Assembly: GCF_011759375.1 (NCBI RefSeq)
Contig: NZ_JAARML010000004.1
Coordinates: forward strand, 744,001 to 808,000
Origin: Paraflavitalea devenefica
Lineage (GTDB): Bacteria > Bacteroidota > Bacteroidia > Chitinophagales > Chitinophagaceae
DNA: 64,000 nt
Direction: 5' to 3'
Notes under the pieces: generated by a model
Databases searched by the model: none
Seen by the model: the letters and a program-made list of their open reading frames with translations, nothing else
What the model was told of the DNA's origin: nothing
In this document: positions 41,269 to 50,531 of the stretch, piece by piece
Position numbering within the stretch: the stretch's first letter is position 1
Layout: each line of letters opens with the position of its first letter
Position numbers and translations under genes: made by a program

Positions 41269-42768
41269 ATGACCAATATGGGAATAACTCTTCAGAAAAG
41301 ACAGGCTTTATTCATTGTTCTACTGACGTTCATCCTTAGTGTATTGGTACGCGTTCCCAATCTCAATCGCCCCGTTTCCAAGCACCATGAGTTTATAACA
41401 GCACTCATACTCATCAACCTTGAATCCTGGCGCCAGGCCGGTGGCGGGGAAAAATTTCACTATACCCCGGTAATGAACTATCAAAATACCGGTGATAAGC
41501 ACGCGGAGAAAGCAGTATACATTGATAGTGCAGGTAACCAGCTATACCTTTCCCTGGGGCCTGCCTGGTATATGATCCCCTATTTTGTTTATGAAATTTT
41601 TGATCTGCCGGTCGAGCCGGTTTACCTGCGTATCCTTAACCTGTTCTTCAACCTTATAACCCTCCTGCTGGCCTTTTACTTTTTCCGGCAACTCATCCCG
41701 CCCGGCGCATCCGGCCGTTATCTTTTTGTAGTAGCAGGCTGTTTACTGCTCCAGTTTACACCAGGCATGTTGTGGTATTCCGGAAACGGGTACGTGCATA
41801 CGGCCATTATCCTTCCTGTTGTAATGGCTACGCTCATGGTATTACTGCCCATGCTGCAATCACCTCAAAAAATTACCTTCCTGCGTTTGCTGGGGCTGGG
41901 CCTGCTGGTCATATTGTTGGTGTACATGGACTGGTTGCCCGTATTTATTTGCTTTTGTACCACCCTATGGATACTATTCAGGCGCAGGCGGGATAAACAA
42001 TACCTGCTGCTGGCATCGGTGCTGTTCATAGCCACGCTTACAGGCATGGCGCTTGTGTTTGGGCAATTTGCCTCGTATGCCGGCTGGCCGGCTGTATCCC
42101 GGTATTGGCAATTGCGTTTCGGGGATCGCAGCATTGCCAATGGTGAAACGCCTTTATGGCAAATGCTGGCCTGGCTGCTTGGGCATTTCATAACCAGTTA
42201 CCTGCCGCTGGTTGTGCTGATCATTGCCAGCGCTTTCGGGTTGAAGCTGCAAAAAGTCCGTCTACTGCTCTCAGACCAGGAAAAGCGCTTCCTGTATATC
42301 TATGGCGCTGCAGTAATAATATATGAAGTGGTATTGATCAGTTGGTCTTCCGCACATGATTTTGCGCTTATCCCGGCAGGCATATTGCTCGCTTATATAG
42401 GCGGCCGCCTGTTCTTAACAGCTTTTAAAGGCAGGGCGGCTTATGTAATAGGCGGACTGTTCCTGCTGTTCTCAACGGCGCAATACTATTACATCAACAG
42501 ACCGGGTCCCCGCTCGCGGGATGGTATGGCTTATAATACCTTTGAAGTATTGGGCAGGGAATTAAAACAAGTCCCGGCCGACCACAAGATCTTTATGTAT
42601 TTGGGAGAGACCACCTACCCTATGATCGAATACTATGCCGGCCGCAACATCACGAATGCGGAAAACAGGACAAAGGCCCAACAACTGATGCAGCAATGGG
42701 GAATCACCAAAGCCGTATGGATTGAGCATGATAATTTTCAATTCCGCCACATAGTGGAGCTAAAATAA
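41269..42768 (+). CDS. PMT/ArnT-like membrane glycosyltransferase
   Basis: 499 residues, about eleven transmembrane helices, then a soluble C-terminal domain of about 75 residues. The first extracytoplasmic loop after helix 1 has VRVPNLNRPVSKHHEFITAL, where protein-mannosyl- and lipid-A aminoarabinose-transferase-like (GT39/GT83) enzymes carry their catalytic acidic residue; here the pattern is HHE rather than DE. The C-terminal part (IFMYLGETTYPMIEYYAGRN) sits in the periplasm. Expected to use a polyprenyl-phosphate sugar; the GT2 enzyme at 6.3 kb could make such a donor. A Met three codons in is an alternative start. Family placement is by topology and loop position. Confidence 0.75.
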   Translation: MTNMGITLQKRQALFIVLLTFILSVLVRVPNLNRPVSKHHEFITALILINLESWRQAGGGEKFHYTPVMNYQNTGDKHAEKAVYIDSAGNQLYLSLGPAWYMIPYFVYEIFDLPVEPVYLRILNLFFNLITLLLAFYFFRQLIPPGASGRYLFVVAGCLLLQFTPGMLWYSGNGYVHTAIILPVVMATLMVLLPMLQSPQKITFLRLLGLGLLVILLVYMDWLPVFICFCTTLWILFRRRRDKQYLLLASVLFIATLTGMALVFGQFASYAGWPAVSRYWQLRFGDRSIANGETPLWQMLAWLLGHFITSYLPLVVLIIASAFGLKLQKVRLLLSDQEKRFLYIYGAAVIIYEVVLISWSSAHDFALIPAGILLAYIGGRLFLTAFKGRAAYVIGGLFLLFSTAQYYYINRPGPRSRDGMAYNTFEVLGRELKQVPADHKIFMYLGETTYPMIEYYAGRNITNAENRTKAQQLMQQWGITKAVWIEHDNFQFRHIVELK

Positions 42769-42806
42769 AAACGGTGGGTCACCTTCCAAAGGTGGCTCAC
42801 CGTTTT
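42768..42806. terminator. Bidirectional terminator
   Basis: AAAACGGTGGGTCACCTT and AAGGTGGCTCACCGTTTTT pair with one mismatch and leave T-runs on both strands; it lies between the convergent glycosyltransferase and DPP4 genes. Confidence 0.88.
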
Positions 42807-42826
42807 TATAACCAGGTAACTATATA

Positions 42827-45028
42827 CTACCTGCCGCCCGGAGGGCAATGTTGTTTGAGGTAATTGGTATATAAGGTAGACAGGTGCTGGTAAGTGCCTG
42901 GCCCTTCCGAAATACTATGCGTACGGTTGGGATAAGACATCACCTGGAACTGCCTGTTGTATTTTACCAGTTCATTAATGAGCATTTCGGCATTGTTATA
43001 ATGCACATTATCATCGCCCGTACCATGAATATACAGCAGGTTACCCCTCAGGTTCTTTGCATAAGTAACAGGTGACCCTTTTACAAAATCCTCCCTGTTC
43101 TCCTGTGGCAATCCCATATAGCGTTCCTGGTAAATATTGTCATACGTAAGCTGATTGCCTACTGCTGCCACGGAAATACCGGTTTTATAGATCTCCGGGA
43201 ACTGGAACATCAGGTTGAGGGTGGCAGAACCGCCGCCACTCCATCCCCACACAGCCACCCGGCTGGTATCCACAAAAGTCCATTTCAGGATCTCGGCAGC
43301 CGCCAACGCCTGGTCTTTAATATTCACCAGCCCGATCTTACGGTACACGATCTTGCGCCAGTTCCTTCCTTTGGGAACAGGTGTTCCCCTGTTATCAATG
43401 GAAATATAGATATAGCCATCTTTGGCCATACTACCCTGGTACAGGAAATTGTTTTCCACGCCATACTGGTCCTTTACATTCTGTCCCCAGGGCTCGGTAT
43501 ACACATAAAATACCACGGGATACTTCTTCTTCTCATCAAAATTCTCCGGCTTCACCATCCAGGCATCCATCTCCACCCCTTCGGAAGTCTTTACTTTAAA
43601 GAACTCCACTTTCGCTTTTGATTTATCGACCTTGGCCACCGCATCAGCTACTTTATTCTCTCCGTTTACGCCCTTATGGTCGGCCAGGGAAATCAGTTCA
43701 GTCGTATAACCGGTGTAGTAATTGGAAAATACATGCTGGGCAAACTTCGCATTGGGCGATACATCATAATCGTGCGTGCCCTGCTGACTGGCTGGGGACA
43801 CCCGTTCAGCCTTGCCCTTACCATCCAGCTTGGTGCGATACAAATACTTCTGGGTAGCATTATCAGGTGATGCCATGAAATATACATACCCGCCTTTCTC
43901 ATCAATACAGGTAATCTCCATCACATCGTAATTGCCTGCTGTGATCAGCGTTTCCTTTTTGCCGTCGCGGCTTACCCGGTATAAATGGCGCCAGCCGTCT
44001 TTTTCAGAAGCCCATACAAATTCCTTTCCGCCATTCAGCCAATCCCAGCCTCCCCAGATATAATCATTGTCCCATAAAGGCAGGATATCTATCCAGGCAG
44101 AATCTTTCTCGGTATAAATGGTTTGCGCCGCACCGCTCTGCACATTGCACAGCATCAACTGGCTTTGGTTCTGTTTACGGTTCAGGTGCTGAATGATCAG
44201 CTCTGTACTGTTGGCTGCCCACTCTGCCCGGGGCACATAACTTTGCCATACCGGATCGGTAGGAATGGCCATCCATTTGGTTTGCGCAGTGGCAATATTT
44301 ACTACACCCACCTTGAAGGGAGAGGGCGCCTCGCCTGCACTGGGGTACTCCACCGGCACGGCAAAGGGGTAAATGGAATCTGTATTATTTACCATCAGGT
44401 AATCCTTGGTATTCTTGGCATCTATCTGCCAGTAGGCGATCTGCTTGCTATCGGGGCTCCAGCGGAAACCATCACGGCAGAAAAACTCTTCTTCATACAC
44501 CCAATCAAAAGTACCGTTGATGAGCTTGCGGTTGCCATCAGTAGTCAGTTGTGTCACAGCGCCACTGGCCAGGTCTTCCACGTACAGGTTGTACTCACTT
44601 ACGTAAGCCACTTTGGAAGCATCGGGAGAGAACTTGGCAAACATCAGTGAGGAAGCAGGACGGCCTTTGCCCACCTGTTTCAAAGTATTGGCACTCCGGT
44701 CATATACCCAATAGTCGCCCCGGGTGTTCAGGCGCCATACCTTCTTGGTATTGGTAAACAGCAGGACCTTTTTATCATCTTCTGAAAAAGAAAAGCTCCT
44801 GAACGTTAAAGGCTTCTGCCCCTGTGGGGTAAGTTGTTCCTTGGTAAGCAATACCGTTTTGGTATTTTGGGGCAGTACAAACTGTACCAGTTCCCCGCCC
44901 TGTGCACTATAATAACTATTGCCATCTTTGGCCCATTTGACAGCTCCCTGGGCTTGTACCAGGTACATGGAAAAGAGGCCCAGACATACACCAACCAGCC
45001 TTGTAAAGAAGGTGGACTTACTATTCAT
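42827..45028 (-). CDS. Dipeptidyl peptidase IV-like S9B peptidase
   Basis: 733 residues, exported (signal ending VQAQ near residue 27). An eight-bladed beta-propeller comes first, with the hallmark DWVYEEEFF near residue 180, whose glutamates hold the substrate amino group. The hydrolase domain ends the protein: nucleophile in GWSGGG (about residue 598), Asp in GTGDDNVHY (about 672) and His in NRTHSIS (about 701). It releases N-terminal X-Pro or X-Ala dipeptides from peptides in the periplasm. It lies between rpsJ and fusA, inside what is normally a ribosomal and translation block. Confidence 0.95.
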   Translation of the reverse strand: MNSKSTFFTRLVGVCLGLFSMYLVQAQGAVKWAKDGNSYYSAQGGELVQFVLPQNTKTVLLTKEQLTPQGQKPLTFRSFSFSEDDKKVLLFTNTKKVWRLNTRGDYWVYDRSANTLKQVGKGRPASSLMFAKFSPDASKVAYVSEYNLYVEDLASGAVTQLTTDGNRKLINGTFDWVYEEEFFCRDGFRWSPDSKQIAYWQIDAKNTKDYLMVNNTDSIYPFAVPVEYPSAGEAPSPFKVGVVNIATAQTKWMAIPTDPVWQSYVPRAEWAANSTELIIQHLNRKQNQSQLMLCNVQSGAAQTIYTEKDSAWIDILPLWDNDYIWGGWDWLNGGKEFVWASEKDGWRHLYRVSRDGKKETLITAGNYDVMEITCIDEKGGYVYFMASPDNATQKYLYRTKLDGKGKAERVSPASQQGTHDYDVSPNAKFAQHVFSNYYTGYTTELISLADHKGVNGENKVADAVAKVDKSKAKVEFFKVKTSEGVEMDAWMVKPENFDEKKKYPVVFYVYTEPWGQNVKDQYGVENNFLYQGSMAKDGYIYISIDNRGTPVPKGRNWRKIVYRKIGLVNIKDQALAAAEILKWTFVDTSRVAVWGWSGGGSATLNLMFQFPEIYKTGISVAAVGNQLTYDNIYQERYMGLPQENREDFVKGSPVTYAKNLRGNLLYIHGTGDDNVHYNNAEMLINELVKYNRQFQVMSYPNRTHSISEGPGTYQHLSTLYTNYLKQHCPPGGR

Positions 45029-45095
45029 GCGTAAAAATTTAGGGCGGGAAATTAAAGTAAAAGTCTGAATCCGGCTTAACCGGGATTAACCAAAT

Positions 45096-45121
45096 AAAAA
45101 AATCCCGGCCAACTGCCGGGA
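45096..45121 (-). terminator. Terminator upstream of DPP4
   Basis: TCCCGGC (45103-45109) and GCCGGGA (45115-45121) form a perfect stem; on the minus strand seven T residues follow. It sits 68 bases before the DPP4 start, so it ends a transcript from the right or attenuates the DPP4 leader. Another CCGGGATT/AATCCGG repeat lies at 45068-45087. Confidence 0.75.
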
Positions 45122-45717
45122 CTCTGCTAACCATAGCTTCCTTTTCACAGGGAGCGTGTGTGTATCCTTTGACCAAAGAAGAATCTATTGTACTGAACCC
45201 TACGGGGTTTGCTTGTTACCGGTTGTTTGAATCCCGGCGAAAGAGGAAGTTTAATGCCCCTGAGGGTTTTAATAACTCTTTAATAAAGGGAGCCAATAAA
45301 AAAGCCCCTCCGGAGAGAGGCCCTTTAAGTGCGTTCATCATTGCTATTGAACGATCACTTTGGGGAGAGTTGCTGCCCAATAAAGGGCTGCACTAATCAA
45401 AAGCCATGTAGTTTAGGGGCTACGGTGCAATATATGAAAGGAACGCTGCATTTCGCCACACAAACCACTAACTGTGCAGAATAATGGGGTAACTGTGCTG
45501 TTTTGGCTAATAAGTGCGAAGGCAGGTAACGTTAGGCAGCTATAAGAATCCGGGAGGCACCCCTTTTTTACTAATTTGTTTAGCCTGGAATAAAATTTTT
45601 ATTATATAAATTTATGTTATAATTTCAGTTATCCTTCTTTCCTATTTTAAACTCCCCCATTTCATCGCCCAATACTCCTCTTTTATAATCTCTGTTTTTA
45701 AACGCAAAACTTCCATT
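45122..45717. other. Divergent intergenic region
   Basis: About 600 bases between the DPP4 gene and a plus-strand lipoprotein gene, without a convincing protein gene. It contains one possible small RNA unit (45297-45434, listed separately) and AT-rich flanks. A 78-codon plus-strand frame at 45160 has poor codon use and no signal. Confidence 0.5.
45297..45420 (-). ncRNA. Candidate small RNA
   Basis: On the minus strand a -7-like TATATTGC (45427-45434, one mismatch to TAnnTTTG) is followed about 120 bases later by a terminator-like hairpin (45302-45326, internal mismatches) with a T-rich tail. Between them is a hairpin GCCC-TTTATT-GGGC. No open frame fits. The unit is suggested only by promoter-to-terminator spacing; no known RNA family was recognised. 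Confidence 0.25.
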
Positions 45718-46848
45718 ATGAAAAAATTACTTTCCATTAATGGCGTATTGGCCATTATGCTGCTTTTCATTTGCTGCCAGAAAGATGTCAACCAACAAAA
45801 AACACAGGAAGAAACCGGCCCTGTCGAATCTGTAGCCCTTAATTCAAGTACCACCAACTGCGGAGATCCGTTAGTAAAAGACATGATGGATATGGGAGGT
45901 GTTATTGATTGGGGAGATATTGTCATCAGCAATGATGCCAACAATATCATTGTACAATTAAACAGTGGTATTCAGGGTATGTACCTGGCCAAGGTTACGG
46001 CGGTATTCGGATCGCAACAGCATGTAACGGATTACCTCAGCAACCAGATCAACTGGTCAGCCTGCGATGGCCCCTTCCTGTTCGACCGCCAAAAGACTTA
46101 TGCACCGCAGACAAAAAGTACGGATACCATTCAGATCCCCGTCAGCAATTTCCAGTCTGATGATTGTATCTGGATGAGCCTCAGTATACAACTGATCGGT
46201 GAATACGGTACCTGGGGTTGCGCATTCGCCTACCCATATGATGGTGAGATCATCGGCAGCGCCGAATGGCAAAGCGCCTTCAGGTATTGCAGGCAGGATT
46301 GTCCGCCACCACCACCTGGCGATTGCGGCCAGTTAAGGACTCAAACACCCGGTGGCTGGGGCGCAGAACCCAATGGCAATAATGCCGGCACCTATTTACA
46401 CGCCAATTTTGCAGCCGCATTTCCCAATGGCTTAACAGTAGGATGCACGCCTGATTATAATGTAATGCTGACCACCGCCCAGGCCATTACTGACCTGTTG
46501 CCTACAGGCGGACAGGCTGCCGTGCTCACACAAAACTATACCAACCCGGCTGCCATTAAGAATGTATTGGTAGGGCATCTCGTAGCCCTGACATTAAGCA
46601 CCGGCTTTGATGTATATGATGCCAATTTCGGGCAGGCAGGCATACAGTTGGGACAGATGCAGATCGGAAGCGGCACTTTCGCCGGATGGACAGTCAATGA
46701 TTTCCTGGCCGAAGCGAATAAAACACTGGGCGGCTGTGGCACCTATACGTTGCAGCAAGTGCTTACAACAGCTACCAGTATTAATGAAAATTATGTTGAT
46801 GGGCTTATAGATAAAGAATTCCTGGTATGCCCCAGGATACAGGATTAG
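45718..46848 (+). CDS. Lipoprotein of unknown function
   Basis: 376 residues. Signal MKKLLSINGVLAIMLLFICC with lipidation at one of two adjacent cysteines (residues 19-20), mature start QKDVNQQK. The middle part (TYAPQTKSTDTIQIPVSNFQ, DCIWMSLSIQL) looks like a beta-sandwich, followed by a CGQLRTQTPGGWGAEPNGNN segment and a helical C-terminal third (VLVGHLVALTLSTGF, TVNDFLAEANKTLGG). Several cysteines in the second half could form disulphides. I do not recognise the family. A perfect terminator follows and also serves convergent fusA. Confidence 0.82.
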   Translation: MKKLLSINGVLAIMLLFICCQKDVNQQKTQEETGPVESVALNSSTTNCGDPLVKDMMDMGGVIDWGDIVISNDANNIIVQLNSGIQGMYLAKVTAVFGSQQHVTDYLSNQINWSACDGPFLFDRQKTYAPQTKSTDTIQIPVSNFQSDDCIWMSLSIQLIGEYGTWGCAFAYPYDGEIIGSAEWQSAFRYCRQDCPPPPPGDCGQLRTQTPGGWGAEPNGNNAGTYLHANFAAAFPNGLTVGCTPDYNVMLTTAQAITDLLPTGGQAAVLTQNYTNPAAIKNVLVGHLVALTLSTGFDVYDANFGQAGIQLGQMQIGSGTFAGWTVNDFLAEANKTLGGCGTYTLQQVLTTATSINENYVDGLIDKEFLVCPRIQD

Positions 46849-46870
46849 CATTGGTTATTATGGTTACAAG

Positions 46871-46900
46871 AAAAAGCCCCGCTTGTTGGCGGGGCTTTTT
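46871..46900. terminator. Bidirectional terminator
   Basis: AAAAAGCCCCGC and GCGGGGCTTTTT form a perfect stem around TTGTTG between the lipoprotein gene and fusA, with T-runs on both strands. Confidence 0.93.
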
Positions 46901-46921
46901 TATAAGGATGCGCTTTAAAAC

Positions 46922-49072
46922 TTAGTCACTCACTTTCATTTTTCCTTTCACCTTGGCAATCACTTCTTCAGCGATGTTGTTGGGGGCAGGAGAATAGTGG
47001 CTGAACTCCATGGTAGAAGTAGCACGGCCGGAGCTTAAGCTACGCAATTGTGTTACGTAACCAAACATTTCACTCAGGGGCACTTTGGCTTTGATAACCT
47101 GGGCGCCTGCGCGGCTGTCCATACCTTCCAGCATACCACGGCGACGGTTAAGGTCACCGGTTACGTCACCCATGTATTGGTCAGGAGTGATTACTTCTAC
47201 TTTCATGATGGGCTCCAGCAATACAGGCTGCGCTTTACGGCCTGCCTCACGGAAACCTTGCTTGGCGCAAAGCTCGAAAGACATGGCGTCGGAGTCAACC
47301 TGGTGGAAGCTACCATCAAATACGCGGACCTTCACATTCTCCACAGGATAGCTGGCTAATACACCAGTGCCCAGGGAGTTCTGGAATCCTTTCTGGATAG
47401 CAGGAACGAATTCACGGGGGATAGATCCACCGAAGATATCATTCACAAACTGCAGGTTCTCTTTCGGATTTGCTTCCAGCCACTCTGCATCAGCGGGCCC
47501 GAGTTCGAAAATGATGTCCGCAAACTTACCACGACCACCGGTTTGTTTCTTGAGGATCTCACGGTGTTCAACAGATTTACGGAACGCTTCTTTATAAGCC
47601 ACCTGGGGAGCACCCTGGTTAACTTCTACTTTGAACTCGCGTTTCATACGGTCGATGATGATCTCCAGGTGCAGCTCACCCATACCACGCAGGATGGTTT
47701 GACCGGTATCTTCATCGGTATTTACACGCAGGGTAGGATCTTCTTCTACCAGCTTGGCAATGGCCATACCCATTTTATCTACGTCGGCCTGTGTTTTAGG
47801 CTCAACAGCGATCGCGATTACAGGCTCTGGAATAAACATGTTTTCCAGGGTGATCGGATGGTTCTCATCGCACAGGGTATCACCGGTCTTGATTTCCTTA
47901 AAACCAACTGCCGCGCCGATATCACCAGCTTCGATGAAATCGATCGGGTTTTGTTTGTTGGCAAACATCTTCATGATACGGCTGATACGCTCTTTCTTAC
48001 CACTTCTTACGTTCAATACATAAGAACCGGCATCGAGGTGACCGCTATAGCAACGGAAGAACGCCAAACGACCTACGAAAGGATCGGTCATGATCTTAAA
48101 GGCCAATGCAGCGAAAGGCGCTTTAGGATCGGGCTTGCGCGTGATCTGCTCGCCGGTATCAGGATCAGTACCTACTGTATCTTCAATATCAATAGGAGAA
48201 GGCAGGTAACGACAAACGGCATCCAGGGCTGTTTGTACACCTTTGTTCTTGAATGAAGAACCACACATCATCGGAACGATGCTCAGATCGATGGTAGCTT
48301 TACGGATAGCTTCATGTACTTCGTCTTCAGAGATAGATGCCGGATTGTCGAAGAATTTCTCCAACAGTTTGTCATCATATTCAGCTACTGCTTCAATCAG
48401 GTTTTGTCTCCACTCTTCAGCTTCAGCCTGCATATCAGCAGGAACAGGGATCTCTTCAAAGGTCATACCTTCAGTAGCCATATCCCAGATAACACCTTTC
48501 ATGGTGATCAGGTCAACCACACCTTTGAAATCATCTTCTGCACCGATGGGTAATTGCAGGGGAACGGCTTTAGCACCGAGCATTTCCTTTACCTGCTTAA
48601 CCACCATCAGGAAGTCGGCGCCGGAACGGTCCATTTTGTTAACGAAACCGATACGGGGAACTTTATAACGGTTAGCCTGGCGCCATACAGTCTCAGACTG
48701 AGGCTCTACGCCGTCAACGGCAGAGAACAGGGCGATCAGACCATCCAGTACACGCATAGAACGCTCTACTTCTACAGTAAAGTCCACGTGGCCCGGAGTA
48801 TCAATGATGTTGAAATAATATTTTTTGGTGTTAGCATCGGCCTTACCTTTTACGGTAGGGAAATTCCATTGGCAGCTAACAGCAGCAGAGGTAATGGTGA
48901 TACCTCTTTCTTTTTCCTGCTCCATCCAGTCAGTGGTAGCTGCACCATCATGCACCTCCCCTATTTTATGGATCATACCGGTATAGCGCAGGATACGCTC
49001 CGTAGTAGTGGTTTTACCGGCATCAATGTGTGCCGCAATACCAAAGTTTCTCTGTAATCGTAAGTCTGCCAT
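46922..49072 (-). CDS. fusA: Elongation factor G
   Basis: 716 residues. G1 loop AHIDAGKTTTTERIL, switch II DTPGHVDFTVEVERS, and NKMD in VNKMDRSGADF identify the GTPase domain; domain IV has the tip loop region GASV-like GSIPREFVPAIQKGFQN and the C-terminus closes with the standard EIIxKVKGK-type ending. It drives translocation and, with RRF, recycling. Usually cotranscribed with rpsL-rpsG, here standing alone with its own TACCTTTG promoter and terminators on both sides. Length is normal for Bacteroidota EF-G. Confidence 0.98.
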   Translation of the reverse strand: MADLRLQRNFGIAAHIDAGKTTTTERILRYTGMIHKIGEVHDGAATTDWMEQEKERGITITSAAVSCQWNFPTVKGKADANTKKYYFNIIDTPGHVDFTVEVERSMRVLDGLIALFSAVDGVEPQSETVWRQANRYKVPRIGFVNKMDRSGADFLMVVKQVKEMLGAKAVPLQLPIGAEDDFKGVVDLITMKGVIWDMATEGMTFEEIPVPADMQAEAEEWRQNLIEAVAEYDDKLLEKFFDNPASISEDEVHEAIRKATIDLSIVPMMCGSSFKNKGVQTALDAVCRYLPSPIDIEDTVGTDPDTGEQITRKPDPKAPFAALAFKIMTDPFVGRLAFFRCYSGHLDAGSYVLNVRSGKKERISRIMKMFANKQNPIDFIEAGDIGAAVGFKEIKTGDTLCDENHPITLENMFIPEPVIAIAVEPKTQADVDKMGMAIAKLVEEDPTLRVNTDEDTGQTILRGMGELHLEIIIDRMKREFKVEVNQGAPQVAYKEAFRKSVEHREILKKQTGGRGKFADIIFELGPADAEWLEANPKENLQFVNDIFGGSIPREFVPAIQKGFQNSLGTGVLASYPVENVKVRVFDGSFHQVDSDAMSFELCAKQGFREAGRKAQPVLLEPIMKVEVITPDQYMGDVTGDLNRRRGMLEGMDSRAGAQVIKAKVPLSEMFGYVTQLRSLSSGRATSTMEFSHYSPAPNNIAEEVIAKVKGKMKVSD

Positions 49073-49131
49073 GACTTTGTTGTTGTTTTCTGTTTAATTG
49101 TAGTGCAGGGAACTCCCTGAAAATAAGTGCG

Positions 49132-49139
49132 CAAAGGTA
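49132..49139 (-). promoter_or_regulatory. fusA -7 promoter element TACCTTTG
   Basis: Exact TAnnTTTG 59 bases upstream of fusA. The leader has a short hairpin CAGGG/CCCTG (49106-49119). Confidence 0.7.
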
Positions 49140-49198
49140 AGCAAAATCTCTGTCAAAAAGCAGATTCCACAAGATCAAATGATTAAATGTGGAAAACC

Positions 49199-49237
49199 AA
49201 AAAAGTACGCCCTGTCGGCTGACAAGGCGTACTTTTT
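49199..49237 (-). terminator. Terminator of the M57 protease gene
   Basis: AAAAGTACGCC and GGCGTACTTTT pair perfectly with a 14-base loop; T-runs on both strands. It isolates fusA from the upstream protease gene. Confidence 0.85.
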
Positions 49238-49261
49238 GTGCAGTAGCACAATGTATATCAA

Positions 49262-50059
49262 TTACTTGTACAGGAAGTCCAGTGCTGTTTTATCATTATT
49301 GTTGAAAGGGCGGTTCTGTCCGGAACCAATACAGGCCAGCATCCAGGAGTTGGGATCGGGACCGGTAGCGGTGCCCGGGATGTAGACAGCCCCTACTGTG
49401 GAAGCCCCTTCATTAACCGGTTGGCCGCCGCAGCTATAACTGCGATCCAAATAATCGGTGTGACGGAAACCAATGCAGTGCCCTATTTCATGGGCCAGGA
49501 TAGTAGCTACTGTGCTTTGCGGCTGATTGCCGATCGCCCTCGAGTTCACTTTGACCTGTCCATACGGATTACCGGCATTGGTAGGAAACCCGGCAGAAGC
49601 GAGGTAATTGCCATTCCCTCTCACAATGCTGATGGTGGCACCGGATGATACACGCTGAAAGGTAATACGCAGCCCCTGCGCATTATACCGGCTGAGGGCC
49701 TCGTCCAGCGCAGCCGCATAAGAGGAAGGCAATTGTGAGGCAAGACTCACGGTAATGGTACGGGGCAAACCTGTTACGAGGTTATTGGTGCGGTATTGTT
49801 CTTCCGTACCAACCCGTAAAAACCGTGTATCCGGTGTAGCAGTAAGGTCCTTCGCCGTAAGCAAAATATCACCCTCCACGATATAATTACCTTCTTCATC
49901 CAGCGAGACATTTTTGTTACTGAAACCAAGCTGATAGATCTTATCCAGCGTAGTCTGGGAGATCTCCTGCGTGGCATCTGTGGAAGCATTCTTCTTACAG
50001 GCAGGTACCAGGCAAACCAGCGCGGTAATACCGGCAACGGATAATAGTAGTTTTCTCAT
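49262..50059 (-). CDS. HEIGH-type (M57) zinc metalloprotease lipoprotein
   Basis: 265 residues. Lipoprotein signal MRKLLLSVAGITALVCLVPAC with Cys21. A pro-like region (TLDKIYQLGFSNKNVSLDEEG) is followed by the zinc site HEIGHCIGFRHTD near residue 190: two His and the catalytic Glu in HExxH, third ligand His in FRHTD. Further cysteines (DRSYSCGGQPVNE, LACIGSG) may form a disulphide. It fits the dual-action HEIGH metallo-peptidase family (M57). Expected at the periplasm or cell surface. Neighbours are other secreted proteases (S8 at 50.5 kb, DPP4 at 42.8 kb). Confidence 0.92.
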   Translation of the reverse strand: MRKLLLSVAGITALVCLVPACKKNASTDATQEISQTTLDKIYQLGFSNKNVSLDEEGNYIVEGDILLTAKDLTATPDTRFLRVGTEEQYRTNNLVTGLPRTITVSLASQLPSSYAAALDEALSRYNAQGLRITFQRVSSGATISIVRGNGNYLASAGFPTNAGNPYGQVKVNSRAIGNQPQSTVATILAHEIGHCIGFRHTDYLDRSYSCGGQPVNEGASTVGAVYIPGTATGPDPNSWMLACIGSGQNRPFNNNDKTALDFLYK

Positions 50060-50531
50060 AAACGAATGTGCGTTTTGTAGTTAACAATCAGGTGGGTACA
50101 AAGGCAATGGTTACAACCAACAGCCTTTTACATAGAAACTTTTTCTAATGTACTATAAATATTAATAAATCTTATCAAGAGAATAGCAACCTTATTGCAG
50201 AATTAGGGAACGTTGGGCCATGGTTTGAGGATGTTACTGGGCATACTATGGCTGAGGCCACTACCTGTGAAGCCGTCAGTAAAGAGCAGGATAATCCAGA
50301 GATAATCCACATATAATCCAGAGATATTCCAGAGATAAGTCACTCCTATTGTATCTGGAATATCTCTTAAATATCTCTACATTAATTGTTTTATATATTT
50401 AAAATAATTAGATAGTCAGGTACGGGCAACTATTACTGTCCCTGGGGCCGGACTTGGCTTAACCCCGACGAATGGCAGCCCCGGGATAAGCAATAATTGG
50501 TTACATTTAAATACTATTAGCCTTCGGTCCC
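50060..50531. other. Divergent promoter region with 11-bp tandem repeats
   Basis: About 470 bases between two divergent protease genes, without a coding frame. It contains a tandem array (listed separately) and AT-rich DNA. Near-match TGCCTTTG (about 50102-50109, minus strand) may serve the M57 gene. Confidence 0.5.
50291..50377. repeat. 11-bp tandem array with inverted copies
   Basis: Four tandem units of AATCCAGAGAT (one unit changed to AATCCACATAT, one to ATTCCAGAGAT) occupy 50293-50336. An inverted partner, TATCTGGAATATCTCT (50352-50367), can pair with the last units through AGAGATATTCCAGAGATA (50320-50337). Confidence 0.75.

Noticed and set aside
45061..45087. AATCCGGCTTA-like end of RNase P RNA
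   Set aside because: The preceding bases belong to the DPP4 gene and no other RNase P element is present.
45068..45121. Riboswitch or attenuator in the DPP4 leader from CCGGGATT/AATCCCGG alternative pairing
   Set aside because: The alternative partner lies downstream of the terminator, so it could not prevent termination in the usual way; kept only as a terminator.
45180..45250. A TTTGAATCCCGGCG stretch resembling a tRNA T-arm
   Set aside because: No matching T-stem of five pairs, anticodon arm or acceptor could be built around it on either strand.
45160..45396. 78-codon plus-strand open frame
   Set aside because: No signal or fold pattern, codon use unlike neighbours, and it crosses a terminator-like hairpin.
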